Assembly (NCBI RefSeq): GCF_023078455.1 | Contig: NZ_CP095740.1 | Span: 1,724,001 to 1,788,000 of the forward strand | Reading direction: 5' to 3' | DNA length: 64,000 nucleotides | Origin: Luteibacter aegosomatis | GTDB lineage: Bacteria > Pseudomonadota > Gammaproteobacteria > Xanthomonadales > Rhodanobacteraceae | Shown: piece after piece, positions 1 through 11,098 of the stretch | Layout of the letters: every line of letters begins with the position of its first letter | Numbering within the stretch: the stretch's first letter is position 1 | Translations under genes and position numbers: made by a program | The notes under the pieces: model-generated | Told to the model about the DNA's origin: nothing | Databases searched by the model: none | What the model saw: only the letters and a program-made list of their open reading frames with translations

Positions 1-314
1 ACCGTGATTTCAGTGCCTTGCGGCAAGTCTTTAGCAGCGAAGATGAACCCGAGGTGCCAGAGCCCGGTGGGATCGAAACTGTGGTTCACGTAGCACTCGT
101 CGGGCCAATCGGGCGAGAGCGTGTAGCGGTCGCCGAACCAGCGTGCGGCGGCGTGGAGATCGGGGGAACGCTCGATCTCTTTCCAGGCGTAGGTGCGGTC
201 GATGGCGTCGGGCGCGGTGACGACCTGGCCGGCGGCCACGAATTCCTCGACGAACAACCCCTTGCCGGCCCCGGGAATACCCGAAGCGGCGATGCGATAA
301 CGCGGCAGGATCAT
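1..314 (-). CDS. SET domain-containing protein (partial, 3' end outside window)
   Basis: An open frame starts at the ATG at 312-314 and reads off the left edge, giving about 104 visible residues. The N-terminus runs MILPRYRIAASGIPGAGKGL, matching the opening of SET proteins (a G-x-G-K/R-G-[LV]-F segment). YVNHSFDPTG at residues 75-84 matches the conserved N-H-S SET core that binds AdoMet and the substrate lysine. Small stand-alone bacterial SET proteins are presumed lysine methyltransferases, but their targets are mostly unknown. The next upstream ATG (320-322) is followed at once by a stop, which fixes this start. The family call is fairly safe; the substrate is not predictable. Confidence 0.75.
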   Translation of the reverse strand, partial: MILPRYRIAASGIPGAGKGLFVEEFVAAGQVVTAPDAIDRTYAWKEIERSPDLHAAARWFGDRYTLSPDWPDECYVNHSFDPTGLWHLGFIFAAKDLPQGTEIT

Positions 315-434
315 CGGATCATCAGGCCCTTGTTCCGTCACGGGTGGCGAATGTTTCGCCCCCGGCATGGGGCGCGAGTGTAGCGCGTTCATGGCGGGGC
401 GAAAGGGGGCAGGCCGCCTTCCGCCCCGCGGGGG

Positions 435-758
435 TTACTCGTCGCTTTCGGTCGCGCGGGGCTTGCTGGCCGTTTTCGCCTTCTTTTTCGCGGGCTTGCC
501 GTCGGCAAGCAGGATCGCGTCGCGGTTGCGGTCGATCAACGAGGGGCCGATGCCCTTGACGTCGGTGAGCTGGTCGGCGGATTCGAAGGCGCCGTTGGCG
601 TCGCGCCAGGCGACGATGGCCTTGGCTTTCGCCAGCCCCACGCCGTCGAGCGACTGCGCGAGGGTGGACGCGTCGGCGGTATTGACGTTGACCGGCGTGG
701 AAGCGAAAGCGGGCGAGGCGAGCAGCATCGCGGTGAGGGTGGAAAGGTATCGATTCAT
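435..758 (-). CDS. ComEA-like helix-hairpin-helix DNA-binding protein, secreted
   Basis: This 107-residue protein starts at an ATG preceded by GAGGAG. It opens with a signal peptide (MNRYLSTLTAMLLASPAFAS), so the mature protein is periplasmic. VNVNTADASTLAQSLDGVG (residues 23-41) and ADQLTDVKGIGPSLIDRN (61-78) are the paired helix-hairpin-helix motifs of the ComEA family, which binds double-stranded DNA non-specifically during natural transformation. The Lys-rich tail (88-100) suits DNA contact. Single-domain ComEA-like proteins are common in Proteobacteria. A role in DNA uptake is inferred from the family; no other competence gene lies nearby. Confidence 0.85.
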   Translation of the reverse strand: MNRYLSTLTAMLLASPAFASTPVNVNTADASTLAQSLDGVGLAKAKAIVAWRDANGAFESADQLTDVKGIGPSLIDRNRDAILLADGKPAKKKAKTASKPRATESDE

Positions 759-919
759 GGGTATCTCCTCGTGACTCGCGTCGGGTGACGCGAACGGGTC
801 ACTTTGCGTCCGGCGGGACCGCTCGCGAACCGGTCGGGGGCGGTGAAACCTGTCGGCGCGCGGCCAGCAACCGGGCGTGGGCGAGGCCGTCGTCCCCGAG
901 GGCATGCCGTCGGCGCTGC

Positions 920-925
920 TACAAT
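920..925 (+). promoter_or_regulatory. Candidate -10 element upstream of the M20 peptidase gene
   Basis: TACAAT, within GCTACAATCG, lies about 30 bases before the M20 peptidase ATG and is a close match to the sigma-70 -10 consensus. No convincing -35 hexamer is visible. Confidence 0.35.
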
Positions 926-953
926 CGCGTTTTGCCCCACGAGCCGTCTCGCC

Positions 954-2399
954 ATGGATACCTCCCGCATCACTTCCTTCGTCAGCGGCCTCTGGGACGC
1001 GGAAATCGTCCCGCAACTGGTCGAGTACATCCGCATTCCGAACAAATCGCCGATGTTCGATGCGCAGTGGCGCGAGCACGGCTACATGGACCAGGCCGTG
1101 ACGCTGATGGAAACCTGGGCCCGTTCCAAGCTGCCGGCCTTCGACGGGGCCACGCTCGAGGTGGTGCGCCTGGAAGGCCGCACGCCGCTGATCTACATCG
1201 ACGTTCCCGCGCAGGGCATGAACGGCGACAAGGGCACCGACGAAACCGTCGTGCTTTACGGCCACCTCGACAAGCAGCCGGAGATGACGGGCTGGGCCGA
1301 CGACCTCGGTCCGTGGACGCCGGTGATCAAGGGCGACAAGCTCTACGGCCGCGGTGGCGCCGACGACGGTTACGCCATCTTCGGTTCGCTGGCGGCGCTG
1401 CTGGCCTTGCGCGACCAGGGTGTTCCGCACGCGCGATGCGTGATCCTGATCGAGGCCTGCGAGGAGTCGGGCAGCTACGACCTGCCTTACTACGTCGACC
1501 ACCTGGCCGACCGCATCGGCGACCCGGCCCTCGTGGTCTGCCTCGATTCGGGCTGCGGCAACTACGACCAGCTCTGGCTCACCACCTCGCTGCGCGGCAT
1601 GACGGGCGGCAACCTGACGGTGCAGGTGCTCGAGGAGGGCGTGCATTCGGGCGACGCCTCGGGCGTGGTGCCGTCGAGCTTCCGCATCCTCCGCCAGATC
1701 CTCGGCCGCCTGGAGGATCCGGCCACCGGCCGCATCCTGCCGAAGGAGCTTTATGTCGAGATTCCGCCCCAGCGTGTCGAGCAGGCGCGCCGCTCGGCCG
1801 AGGTGCTGGGCACCGCGGTGTACGACAAGTTCCCGTTCGTCGAAGGCATGACGCCGGTCAGCGACGACCTCACCGAGCTGGTGCTCAACCGCACCTGGCG
1901 TCCGCAGCTGGCGGTGACGGGTGTCGGCGGCATGCCGCCGCTGGATAGCGCCGGCAACGTGCTGCGCCCCAAGACCGCCGTGAAGCTCAGCCTGCGTGTG
2001 CCGCCGACCCTGTCGGGAGCCGAAGCCGGGCGGTTCCTCAAGCAGCTGCTGGAGAAGGATCCCCCCTACGGCGCCAAGGTCAGCTTCGCCCTGGAGAAGG
2101 ACGGCAGCGGCTGGAATGCTCCCGCGCTTTCGCCGTGGCTGGAGGAGGCGGTGGCCCAGGCCTCGGAAGACTACTTCGGACAACCCGCCGCCTACATGGG
2201 CGAGGGCGGCAGCATTCCCTTCATGGGCATGCTCGGCGAGAAATTCCCCAAGGCCCAGTTTCTGATCACCGGCGTGCTCGGTCCCCACTCGAACGCGCAT
2301 GGTCCCAATGAGTTCCTGCACATCCCCACCGGCAAGCGGGTGAGCATGCTGGTGGCCAGCGTCGTCGCCCGCCACTTCCAGGAAGCGGCCAAGGCATGA
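954..2399 (+). CDS. M20 family metallopeptidase (dipeptidase-like)
   Basis: This cytosolic zinc peptidase of 481 residues belongs to family M20 (ArgE/DapE/carnosinase group). Metal and catalytic signatures are intact: YGHLDKQPEM (about 102-111; H104 ligand, D106 supporting), YGRGGADDGYA (131-141; bridging Asp) and EACEESGSYD (167-176; the Glu-Glu pair giving the general base and a ligand). A late GPHSNAHGPNEFLHI supplies the last His. The insert between halves is the lid/dimerisation domain. Length and motif order fit non-specific dipeptidases such as CNDP-like enzymes rather than ArgE or DapE. The stop overlaps the next start (ATGA), so it is probably co-translated with the YggS-type gene. 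Confidence 0.85.
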   Translation: MDTSRITSFVSGLWDAEIVPQLVEYIRIPNKSPMFDAQWREHGYMDQAVTLMETWARSKLPAFDGATLEVVRLEGRTPLIYIDVPAQGMNGDKGTDETVVLYGHLDKQPEMTGWADDLGPWTPVIKGDKLYGRGGADDGYAIFGSLAALLALRDQGVPHARCVILIEACEESGSYDLPYYVDHLADRIGDPALVVCLDSGCGNYDQLWLTTSLRGMTGGNLTVQVLEEGVHSGDASGVVPSSFRILRQILGRLEDPATGRILPKELYVEIPPQRVEQARRSAEVLGTAVYDKFPFVEGMTPVSDDLTELVLNRTWRPQLAVTGVGGMPPLDSAGNVLRPKTAVKLSLRVPPTLSGAEAGRFLKQLLEKDPPYGAKVSFALEKDGSGWNAPALSPWLEEAVAQASEDYFGQPAAYMGEGGSIPFMGMLGEKFPKAQFLITGVLGPHSNAHGPNEFLHIPTGKRVSMLVASVVARHFQEAAKA

Positions 2400-3100
2400 C
2401 GGCCGACGCATCCACGCTCGCCGGCCGCCTCGCCGCCGTGCGGGCGCGGATCGACGACGCCTGCCGGGACGCGGGGCGCGATCCGGCGGCGGTGCGCCTG
2501 TTGCCGGTGAGCAAGACGTTCGGCGTCGACGTGGTGCGCGAAGCCGTGGCCGCCGGCGAGCGCCGCTTCGGCGAAAACAAGGTGCAGGAAATCCAGGCCA
2601 AGGCGATCGAACTGGCCGCCGAGCACCTGGAATGGGTGGTGATCGGCCACCTGCAGACCAACAAGGCCAAGGCCGTGGCGGCGCATGCCTCGGAGGTCCA
2701 GTCGCTGGACCGCCTCGACCTCGCCGTGGCGTTGGACAAGGCCCTGCAGGCGCAGGGTCGTGGCATCGACGTGCTGGTGCAGCTGAAAACCTCGACCGAG
2801 CCGACCAAGTCGGGCCTTGAGCCGGAACGCCTGCTGGACTTTCTCCGTCAGTTGAAACCGTTCTCCTCCTTGAACGTCAGGGGATTGATGACGTTGGCCG
2901 AAGCCTCCGACGACGAGGCCGTCGTCCGTCGCTGCTTTCGTGACCTGTATCGCTGGCGTGACAGGGCCAGGGAAGCCGGCCACGCCGTCGAGCGGCTGTC
3001 GATGGGCATGAGCGGCGACTTCGCCCTGGCCATTGCCGAGGGCAGTACCGAGGTTCGCATCGGCAGCGCGATTTTCGGGGCCCGAAGCGGCCACCCGTAA
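2396..3100 (+). CDS. yggS: YggS/PLPBP family pyridoxal phosphate homeostasis protein
   Basis: The 234-residue protein has the PLP-lysine segment LLPVSKTFG (K40), GENKVQEIQAK, IGHLQTNKAK and the phosphate-binding end SMGMSGDFALAIAEGSTEVR. These place it in the YggS/PROSC family, a fold-III alanine-racemase-like barrel without known enzyme activity. The family binds PLP and buffers vitamin B6 pools; E. coli mutants show altered PLP and amino-acid homeostasis. The start overlaps the M20 peptidase stop by four bases. In many genomes this gene sits beside proC or pilT, so the pairing with a dipeptidase is a local arrangement. Confidence 0.93.
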   Translation: MTADASTLAGRLAAVRARIDDACRDAGRDPAAVRLLPVSKTFGVDVVREAVAAGERRFGENKVQEIQAKAIELAAEHLEWVVIGHLQTNKAKAVAAHASEVQSLDRLDLAVALDKALQAQGRGIDVLVQLKTSTEPTKSGLEPERLLDFLRQLKPFSSLNVRGLMTLAEASDDEAVVRRCFRDLYRWRDRAREAGHAVERLSMGMSGDFALAIAEGSTEVRIGSAIFGARSGHP

Positions 3101-3362
3101 ACCCGCCGTACCGTCGAAGGTTGACCGGGCGCTTGCCGATAATGTGCAGCGAATCACCGGTTTTCGGCCAAGACCTTCATTACGTTCAGGTTTCACCTTT
3201 GTGATCGTAATTTTTTGACGGTCTCTGAATATTTCCTAGGAGTTGCCGTTTTTAACTTTAACCGAACAACATTGACGTTTCGGTTTGCTAACTTCACCGC
3301 TCGTTCACGGGCATCCACCCTTCGCGGTGGCTTAACTTATCGATGAATAGGCCTTCTCGCTC
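3101..3362. other. AT-richer intergenic region upstream of the NlpC/P60 gene
   Basis: The stretch 3180-3300 is clearly more AT-rich than its surroundings and probably carries the promoter of the NlpC/P60 gene. A small hairpin (CCACC...GGTGG, about 3315-3330) lies about 35 bases before the start codon. No ORF, RNA gene or convincing -35/-10 pair could be identified. Confidence 0.4.
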
Positions 3363-4070
3363 ATGCATTTAAAGCGACTGACCGCTCTCGCGTTAGCCAC
3401 CTGCTGTTTCGCCTCGGTTACGCCTGCCATCGCCGATACTGTCACGGCCCCGAAAGGTCTCGACCAGTCCGCTTCGATCCTCCTGACCGACCTGCCGGTG
3501 TTCACCCCGGCGAACGCGCTGGCCCAGTCCACCATTCCCGATGTCGCCTCGCTGATCGCGCCGAAGGCCCCCACGGTGGCCGACAACGCCGCCGTCGACA
3601 GCGACAACCCCGCCGACGACGATGACGACGACAGCCTCGTCGCCGCAGCTACCGCCAAGCTGGCCGGTCACGTCGACGGTCACGCCCGGGAGGCCCTCCT
3701 TTCCTTCGCCATGAAGCTGCGCGACATCCGTTACCACCGTGGCGGCCGCGCTCCTTCCACCGGTTTCGATTGCAGCGGCTTCGTCCGCTACGTGTTCCTC
3801 CACAGCATCGGCCTCGACCTGCCGACCAACTCGGCCAGCCAGTTCCTCGCCGGCCTCAAGGTCAAGCGCAACGAGATGAAGACGGGCGACCTCGTGTTCT
3901 TCCGCACGCGCGGCAAGGCCATTTCCCACGTGGGCATCTACATCGACAACGGCCAGTTCATCCACTCGCCGTCGGCCGGCAAGACCGTTCGCGTCGACAG
4001 CCTCAACGAGGCCTACTGGTCCAAGCATTTCGTGGGCGCGAAGCGTCCCGAGGGCATCAGCAACATCTGA
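3363..4070 (+). CDS. Secreted NlpC/P60 family cell-wall endopeptidase
   Basis: A 235-residue protein with a signal peptide (cleavage likely after PAIA, residue about 24), a poorly conserved linker with six consecutive Asp (85-90), and a C-terminal NlpC/P60 domain from about 113. Catalytic residues are visible: C137 in GFDCSGFVR, H189 in ISHVGIYI and H201 in FIHSPSAG. The family cleaves D-Glu-(gamma)-meso-DAP bonds in peptidoglycan peptides. Lacking an LysM or SH3 targeting domain, it resembles small Spr/MepS-like hydrolases, but without a lipobox it should be periplasmic or exported. An AT-rich upstream region and a downstream terminator suggest a single-gene unit. Confidence 0.9.
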   Translation: MHLKRLTALALATCCFASVTPAIADTVTAPKGLDQSASILLTDLPVFTPANALAQSTIPDVASLIAPKAPTVADNAAVDSDNPADDDDDDSLVAAATAKLAGHVDGHAREALLSFAMKLRDIRYHRGGRAPSTGFDCSGFVRYVFLHSIGLDLPTNSASQFLAGLKVKRNEMKTGDLVFFRTRGKAISHVGIYIDNGQFIHSPSAGKTVRVDSLNEAYWSKHFVGAKRPEGISNI

Positions 4071-4098
4071 CGGGCAACCCTTCAACGTATATTTCCGA

Positions 4099-4128
4099 AA
4101 CGGCGTGCTTCGGCATGCCGTTTTTTTT
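4099..4128 (+). terminator. Rho-independent terminator of the NlpC/P60 gene
   Basis: A 10-bp stem (AACGGCGTGC / GCATGCCGTT, one G:U pair) closed by a TTCG tetraloop is followed by an eight-T run. Confidence 0.9.
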
Positions 4129-4182
4129 GGTTCACCGCGGGCAGCCGTGGAGCCTTTGCCCAGCCAGCCGTATCCTTTCCCC

Positions 4183-4923
4183 ATGCCAGCACGACCGTCC
4201 CGCGCCACGACACCCACCTACGGCCTCGCCCGTGTGCTTTCCAAGCGCGGCATCTGCTCGCGAAGCCAGGGCGAGAAGGCCGTGCGCGAGGGTAGGGTGC
4301 GCGTGGACGGTCGGTTGGTTCGCGATCCCGAGTTTCCCATCGTGGGCCATGAGCGCATCGAATTCGACGGTGAAGGTGCACGGGCCGCGGCCGCCGTCTA
4401 CATCGCCGTGAACAAGCCCCGGGGACTCGTGGTTACCGCATCGGACGAGCGGGGCAGGGACACGGTCTATGCCTTGCTCGAAGGCGCAGGGCTGCCGTGG
4501 CTCGGCGCCGTGGGTCGGCTGGACAAGGCCAGCGAAGGCCTGTTGCTGATGTCGAACGACACGGTGTGGGCGTCGGGTATCACCGACCCGGCCACGCACG
4601 TGCCCAAGACCTACCACGTGCAGGTGTCGGGACAGCCCGACGAAGCCACGGTGGCGGCCATGCTTCACGGCGTGGTCGACGGGGGGGAGCCGCTGAAGGC
4701 GGGCGCCGCGTCGGTACTGCGGCGGGGCGAGAAGACCGCCTGGCTCGAGGTGACGCTCGACGAGGGACGTAACCGCCACATCCGGCGGTTGATGTCGGTG
4801 CTGGGATTCGAGGTGCAGCGGTTGGTGCGGGTGGCTATCGGGGGCCTGGTGCTCGGCGGGTTGGCGAAAGGGCAGTGGAGGCCTCTGTCCGCCGATGAGG
4901 TTGCCGCACTCAGGCGCCGCTGA
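4183..4923 (+). CDS. RsuA/RluB/E/F family rRNA pseudouridine synthase
   Basis: The 246-residue protein has an N-terminal S4 RNA-binding domain (about 13-60, LARVLSKRGICSRSQGEKAV) and then the RsuA/RluB/E/F catalytic domain. The catalytic Asp is D114 in GRLDKASEGLLLMSND; downstream GRNRHIRRLMSVLGF is the conserved C-terminal motif. It isomerises a specific uridine in rRNA. Sequence alone does not separate RluB-, RluE- and RluF-type targets, so no symbol is given. An upstream GTG in the same frame (4105) lies inside the preceding terminator, so the ATG at 4183 is preferred. No strong ribosome-binding site is visible. Confidence 0.88.
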   Translation: MPARPSRATTPTYGLARVLSKRGICSRSQGEKAVREGRVRVDGRLVRDPEFPIVGHERIEFDGEGARAAAAVYIAVNKPRGLVVTASDERGRDTVYALLEGAGLPWLGAVGRLDKASEGLLLMSNDTVWASGITDPATHVPKTYHVQVSGQPDEATVAAMLHGVVDGGEPLKAGAASVLRRGEKTAWLEVTLDEGRNRHIRRLMSVLGFEVQRLVRVAIGGLVLGGLAKGQWRPLSADEVAALRRR

Positions 4924-4924
4924 C

Positions 4925-4975
4925 CGCGGACGGGGTCCGCTCCCACCCTTCGGTAGGGAGCGGATCCCGTCCGCG
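4925..4975. repeat. REP-type palindrome (subtype A)
   Basis: Arms 4925-4944 and 4956-4975 (20 bp, one G:U mismatch) enclose an 11-base loop with TTCGGTAG. The arm core GGAGCGGA...TCCGCG recurs at 27037-27204 and 52517-52600. The palindrome separates the convergent pseudouridine synthase and kbl genes. Confidence 0.85.
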
Positions 4976-4996
4976 ATACCTGCGAAGCGAATCGTT

Positions 4997-6196
<1,200 letters not shown>

Positions 6197-6263
6197 GATG
6201 GGGGCTTCCGGGACGTCGAAGACCTCCGATTGTGAGGCCTTTGCCCGGTGGATAAAACCTCGG

Positions 6264-9200
6264 TCAGTGAAGGCCGAAATCCACCCGGGTCGTCCTGCCG
6301 CCGTCGTCGATGCCTTCGGCGTCGGTTTTCGGCGCCACGACGAACAGCCGCTTGTCGTCCGCCTTGCCCTGGAGCCACAGCCTCACCGCATTGGCCCGCC
6401 GTTCGGCCAGGTGGCGCAGGGCGTCGGCGTCGACCGGCATGTTGGTTTCCATGAGCGTGCGCATCTGGTCGGGCGGCAGGGACTTCGACAGTCCGATGAG
6501 GTTCTTCGGTTTGGGGAACGAGGCGTGCCGGTAAGCCCGCTTGAGGTACCGGTCTTCGTCGTCGGGCGTGGCCTCGTCGTTCTCGTTGTCGCCTTTTTCC
6601 TGCCGGATGAGGTCGTCAACCATCACGGCGCGCAGGCCCGGTTCGTCCTTGGCCGGGTCCACGCGGCCGACGATGTCCAGGCTGATCGTCGGCTTGTCGG
6701 CGAGTACCTTGGCGATGTCGGCCAGCTTCGACTGGGCGCCGGCATCGAGTTGCGCCGATCCCGGGGCGAACTCCACGTAGCCGAGGTCTTCGCGTCCGCC
6801 GCCGGCCGAGGCCAGCAGGCGGAACGGCGAGGTCACCGCCTTGACGATGAGGTTGCCGATGGCGCGCCAGACCAGGCCACCGAGACTGAACTGCGGATCG
6901 TCGAGCGAACCCGAGACGGGGATGTTCACGTCGATGCGCCCCTGGGTGTCCTTCAGCAGGGCGACGGCGAGCTTCACCGGCAGATGGCTGATGCCGGGCC
7001 CCTCGATACGGTCGCCGAAGGTCAGCTGGTCGATGAAGATATGGTTGTTCGCGGTGAGCTTGCGCTGGTCGAGCAGGTAGTGCACGTCGACGTTGAGGCG
7101 TCCCCTGGTGATGGGATAGCCCGCGTACTTGCCGGAGTAGGGCGACAGGTTGGCGAGCTGGATGCCGTCGGCCTTGGCCGTGATGTCGAGGAAGGCCACG
7201 GGCGTGAGCGGATTGATGGTGCCGCGGATGTCGACCGGCGCATTGTCGTCGAGCTGGCCTTGAAGGGTCAGCTCTGCCGGTGCGCTCCCTCCCGCGGTGC
7301 CGAATGCGCCGATCTTGCCGGTGAGCTTCGTCACGTCGGCGGTGTAGTTGGGCTTGATGAAATTATCGGTGTAGTTGAGGCGGCCGCCGGTGAGCGAGAT
7401 CTGGCCGATATGGATGTCCGCGGCGGGCGTGGCGCGCGCGGCCTCGGGTGCCGGCGTGGGCGGCGCGGGCGTGTCGCGGGCTTCGGTGACCGATACCGTG
7501 CCGGGCGCTTCCGGGCTGGCGACGACGTCCTGCAGGTTGAGGCGGCCGGTCGTGTTGACGATCACGCGGGCATAGAAATCGTCGAGCGCGAGCCCGCCGA
7601 TGGAGGCGCGCGGCGCGGCCTCGCCCACCTGCACCGTCATGTCCGAGGCACTGAGCGAACGCCAGCTAAGGAAATCCGCTTCGGTCACCTTGTCCAGCAC
7701 GCGCACGCGGCCGAGGGTGGCCTGCCCGCGGTAGGCGATGCGAGCCGCGGCGTTGCCGCGATCGGCGTAACGGATCCGTCCCTCCATGCTCAACAGGCCG
7801 CTGGCCACGCGTACGTTCAACGGCACGGTCACCAGCGACTGGAGAGGGGCGATGTCGATGCGGCTGGCCTTTACGGTGAGGTCCGCGTCGAGGGGGCTCG
7901 GTGTCACCGGTCCGGTAACGGCGAACGTACCCTTGCCCAGCGAGCCTTCCAGGTGCAGGGCGAGCGGCTTCTTCATGTCGTCGGAGAGGCCGTCGATGCC
8001 GAACGTCTTCGCCTGCAGCACCACGGTGTTGCGCCTGTTCGGTGACGACGCATCGCGCAGGGTAAGGGTGCCGTCGTTCAAGGCGAGATGCGCGATGCTC
8101 CAGCGCCATGGCGTGGAAGGCGCGGCGGGCTTCGACGGGGGTGGGCCCCTCACCACGCGCGTGAGGTCGAACGAGCCGTCGGCGAGACGGCGCGGTTCGA
8201 GCGAGAGGCCGTCGAGGGTGAGGTTGTCGAGGCGAGCCTCGCCGCCGGCCAGATCGAGCAGCGCGATCGATGCTTTCAGTGACGACCACGCCACGGGGAG
8301 CGCCTCGTCCCGATGCGGCACCAGGCGAAAGCCCTCGAGCTTCGCCTGTGTTTTCGCGATGCGCAGGGCGAAAGCCCGGCCCCAGTCCACGGCCAACTCG
8401 CCGTCGGCGCCCACGGTGCCCGAGGCCACGTCGGCGTCCAGGAGCGGCGGCGCCAGCGGCATCAGCGTGGCGAGCGCGATCCTGTCGAGCGATAGCCTGC
8501 CCGCGTAGCGGCCGGCGGCGAGGTCGAGCGTGCCCTTCGTCTTGAGACTGCCTCCGGCCATTCGCGCGGTGGCGTCCACGGTGGCGGCCCGGGCGGCCAC
8601 CGTGGACAGGCCACGTACGTCGCCGTCCAGCCCTTCGAGCACGAGCCGGCTGGGCGCCGGGCCGGCAAGGTTCGCGTATTCGAACCGGGAGCGTTTCAGC
8701 GTCAGCGTATCGATGCGCACGTCGGTGGGTTTGGCGTCGGCGCCGGGGGCGCCGGGCGTGCTCAGCGCATCGAGGTTGCTGCGGCCGTTCGGCAGGCTGG
8801 CGTAGCGCAGGTCGAGGCCGTCCAGGGCGACGATGCCCAGACGATAGCGCGAGGTCAGCGGTTCCAGCGCGGTCAGTTCCACGTCGCCGTGGCCGAGCCC
8901 CAGCAGCGGCGCGCCGTCTTTGCCGGCGACCTTCAGCCCGTCGATGACGAGTCGGCCGCTCAGGATCACGTGGGGTTGCGCGTCGGCCATGGTGAAACGG
9001 ATGTCCAGCCGTCCGGACAGCTTGCCGTCGGACATGCCGACCGGCAGTGGCGTGGGCACGAAGCCGACGTAGCGGGGCAGGTCGAGATGGTCGAGCCGGA
9101 AGCTCAGTAGCGACTCGCGGTCATTGGCGAACGGCTTGGTCTGTCCTTCCACGCGTAACGGGCTGCCGTCCACGTTCATCGCGAGCAGCGGCCGCACGTA

Positions 9201-9827
9201 GATGTCCGTCGCGCTGGGAAGGTTGGCGATGAAGGGGAGGCCCAGTTCGATATGGTCGAGGCGATGGCTGGCGTCCAGCACGCGATCGTCGACATCCACC
9301 TGTCCGCCGTGAACGGCGATATTGGACAGCGCGAACCGGACGGGTTCCGCATCGACGGGGGCCGGAGACGAGGCGAGGCGCTCGAGGATGTCGCTGAAGT
9401 TGAAGCGTTGCGGCGCGCTGCGCCGTATACGGATGCGCGGTCTTTCGACATCGAGTGCATCCAGGATCGGCGCCAAGCGGAAAAGCGACGACCAGGATGC
9501 GTTCGCGATGACGCGGTCCACGTCGACGAACGGGGAGGTGCCATCCGCTTCGCCGATGTGCAACGCCTCGACGGTAACCTCCAGGGTGAACGGATTCAGC
9601 GAAAGCCTGCCGACGGTCACCGGGCGTCCCAGCGCGGCGCTGGCGCGCGACTCGATCTGCGAGCGGAGCAAAGGCGGCGCGGCGAAGAAGCCGAGAAGCC
9701 CGAAGACGATCGTCGCGACGACGAGGGCGAAGACGATGCGCCGCGTGCGGTGCGAACGGTATACGGCCAGGGCGCGTTCGCGTCCCTCGTGCCAACGGAT
9801 CCGGCCCTTCGTCTTGCGCGTTTCCAT
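6264..9827 (-). CDS. DUF748 (AsmA-like) family envelope protein with C-terminal OmpA-like segment
   Basis: A 1187-residue protein: basic N-terminus, one membrane anchor (about 29-50, [20 protein letters not shown]), then a very long repetitive beta-strand region with the AsmA-like start [17 protein letters not shown], ending in an OmpA-like stretch ([20 protein letters not shown], near residue 1040). AsmA-like proteins (TamB, YhdP, YdbH) form periplasmic grooves linked to phospholipid transport to the outer membrane; DUF748 is a related family with unclear function. The start at 9827 follows an AGGGG-like site and removes 40 unlikely upstream residues. Its position between tdh and kbl is unexpected and does not by itself imply a role in threonine metabolism. 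Confidence 0.85.
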   Translation of the reverse strand: METRKTKGRIRWHEGRERALAVYRSHRTRRIVFALVVATIVFGLLGFFAAPPLLRSQIESRASAALGRPVTVGRLSLNPFTLEVTVEALHIGEADGTSPFVDVDRVIANASWSSLFRLAPILDALDVERPRIRIRRSAPQRFNFSDILERLASSPAPVDAEPVRFALSNIAVHGGQVDVDDRVLDASHRLDHIELGLPFIANLPSATDIYVRPLLAMNVDGSPLRVEGQTKPFANDRESLLSFRLDHLDLPRYVGFVPTPLPVGMSDGKLSGRLDIRFTMADAQPHVILSGRLVIDGLKVAGKDGAPLLGLGHGDVELTALEPLTSRYRLGIVALDGLDLRYASLPNGRSNLDALSTPGAPGADAKPTDVRIDTLTLKRSRFEYANLAGPAPSRLVLEGLDGDVRGLSTVAARAATVDATARMAGGSLKTKGTLDLAAGRYAGRLSLDRIALATLMPLAPPLLDADVASGTVGADGELAVDWGRAFALRIAKTQAKLEGFRLVPHRDEALPVAWSSLKASIALLDLAGGEARLDNLTLDGLSLEPRRLADGSFDLTRVVRGPPPSKPAAPSTPWRWSIAHLALNDGTLTLRDASSPNRRNTVVLQAKTFGIDGLSDDMKKPLALHLEGSLGKGTFAVTGPVTPSPLDADLTVKASRIDIAPLQSLVTVPLNVRVASGLLSMEGRIRYADRGNAAARIAYRGQATLGRVRVLDKVTEADFLSWRSLSASDMTVQVGEAAPRASIGGLALDDFYARVIVNTTGRLNLQDVVASPEAPGTVSVTEARDTPAPPTPAPEAARATPAADIHIGQISLTGGRLNYTDNFIKPNYTADVTKLTGKIGAFGTAGGSAPAELTLQGQLDDNAPVDIRGTINPLTPVAFLDITAKADGIQLANLSPYSGKYAGYPITRGRLNVDVHYLLDQRKLTANNHIFIDQLTFGDRIEGPGISHLPVKLAVALLKDTQGRIDVNIPVSGSLDDPQFSLGGLVWRAIGNLIVKAVTSPFRLLASAGGGREDLGYVEFAPGSAQLDAGAQSKLADIAKVLADKPTISLDIVGRVDPAKDEPGLRAVMVDDLIRQEKGDNENDEATPDDEDRYLKRAYRHASFPKPKNLIGLSKSLPPDQMRTLMETNMPVDADALRHLAERRANAVRLWLQGKADDKRLFVVAPKTDAEGIDDGGRTTRVDFGLH

Positions 9828-9847
9828 GCAGCACCCCTGGAACGAAC

Positions 9848-9880
9848 GTGGCCCCCGGCGAAGTGTACGCCGGGGGCCAC
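9848..9880 (-). other. Perfect 13-bp hairpin between tdh and the DUF748 gene
   Basis: Arms 9848-9860 and 9868-9880 are fully complementary around a 7-base loop, in the 79-base gap after the tdh stop. No T-run follows on the minus strand, so it may be a weak terminator or an mRNA-processing/stability hairpin that separates tdh from the downstream genes. Confidence 0.6.
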
Positions 9881-9906
9881 GATGGCGGCGATCCGTCAGA
9901 CGGCCG

Positions 9907-10941
9907 TCAGGTCCAGGAGCAGACCACCTTGCCGCACTGGCCGGCATCCATCAGGTCGAAGCCCCTCTGGAAGTCGTCGATGGCGATCTGGTGGGTGAGC
10001 ACCTTCTGAAGCGGGAAGCCGGTGAGCACCATCTGGGTCATCTTGTACCAGGTCTCGTACATCTTGCGGCCGTAGATGCCCTGCAGGGTAAGGCCCTTGA
10101 AGATCACCTTGTCCCAGTCGATGCCGGCACCGCGCGGCATGATGCCGAGCATGGCGATCTTGCCGCCGTGGTACATGCACTCGAGCATGTCGGCGAACGC
10201 GCGCGGGTTGCCGCTCATTTCCAGGCCCACGTCGAAGCCTTCGATGTGGAGGTCTTTCACAACGTCCTTCAGCGACTGGTTGGCCACGTTCACCACGCGG
10301 GTGGCGCCCATGTCGGCGGCCAGCTTCAGGCGATAGTCGTTGACGTCGGTGACCACCACGTTGCGCGCGCCCACGTGCTTGGCGATGCCGGCGGCGATGA
10401 TGCCGATGGGGCCGGCGCCGGTGATGAGCACGTCTTCGCCGATCAGGTCGAACTCGAGCGCGCAGTGCGCCGCGTTGCCGTAGGGATCGAAGAAGGCGGC
10501 CAGTTCCGAGGGAACCTGGTCGGGGATCGGCCACAGGTTGGAGGCCGGCATGGTCATGTATTCGGCAAAGGCGCCGTCACGGTTCACGCCGATGCCGAAC
10601 GTGTTCGGGCACAGGTGCTGGCGGCCGGCCCGGCAGTTGCGGCAGTGGCCGCACACGATGTGACCCTCGGCCGACACGCGGTCGCCCACCTTGTAGCCGG
10701 TGACCCCCGGGCCGATCTCGGCGATGCGGCCGACGAATTCGTGGCCGATGACCAGGCCCGGCTTGATCGTGCGCTGGGACCACTCGTCCCACTTGTAGAT
10801 GTGCAGGTCGGTGCCGCAGATCGCGGTCTTCTCGACCTTGATCAGCACCTCGTTGGGGCCGACGGTCGGCACCGGCACTTCTTCCATCCAGATACCCTGT
10901 TCGGGCTTGCGCTTGACCAGCGCCTTCATCGTCTGCTGCAT
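9907..10941 (-). CDS. tdh: L-threonine 3-dehydrogenase
   Basis: A 344-residue zinc-dependent medium-chain dehydrogenase that oxidises L-threonine with NAD+ to 2-amino-3-ketobutyrate, the substrate of Kbl. Catalytic zinc ligands are C42 in [14 protein letters not shown] and H67/E68 in IGHEFVG; the structural zinc cysteines are C97, C100, C103 and C111 ([15 protein letters not shown]). [20 protein letters not shown] is the Rossmann motif. Similarity to E. coli Tdh runs the full length. The in-frame ATG at 10929 (MKALVKRK) matches the E. coli start and is a good alternative, since neither has a strong ribosome-binding site. The gene is divergent from the first S46 peptidase. Confidence 0.97.
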   Translation of the reverse strand: MQQTMKALVKRKPEQGIWMEEVPVPTVGPNEVLIKVEKTAICGTDLHIYKWDEWSQRTIKPGLVIGHEFVGRIAEIGPGVTGYKVGDRVSAEGHIVCGHCRNCRAGRQHLCPNTFGIGVNRDGAFAEYMTMPASNLWPIPDQVPSELAAFFDPYGNAAHCALEFDLIGEDVLITGAGPIGIIAAGIAKHVGARNVVVTDVNDYRLKLAADMGATRVVNVANQSLKDVVKDLHIEGFDVGLEMSGNPRAFADMLECMYHGGKIAMLGIMPRGAGIDWDKVIFKGLTLQGIYGRKMYETWYKMTQMVLTGFPLQKVLTHQIAIDDFQRGFDLMDAGQCGKVVCSWT

Positions 10942-10990
10942 GGTGGTTCAAGGTTCCGTGGGGAGCGTCCGCGGCGCGGACCAAACCGCC

Positions 10991-10996
10991 ATTATA
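10991..10996 (-). promoter_or_regulatory. Candidate -10 element of the tdh promoter
   Basis: On the minus strand this reads TATAAT, a perfect -10 hexamer, about 50 bases upstream of the tdh start. The -35 region is not well conserved. Confidence 0.5.
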
Positions 10997-11098
10997 GGCC
11001 GGTGAGGGGTGGCGATCTTGTGCGACGCGCCATTGCCAGGTGCCGGGGCGGCCCTCTATGGTCCGCAAGGTTTTACGATGCAAGGGATACCGAAGACG

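Noticed and set aside
4105..4182. Extended N-terminus of the pseudouridine synthase from GTG 4105
   Set aside because: The start would lie within the stem of the preceding intrinsic terminator, and the extra residues are not S4-like.
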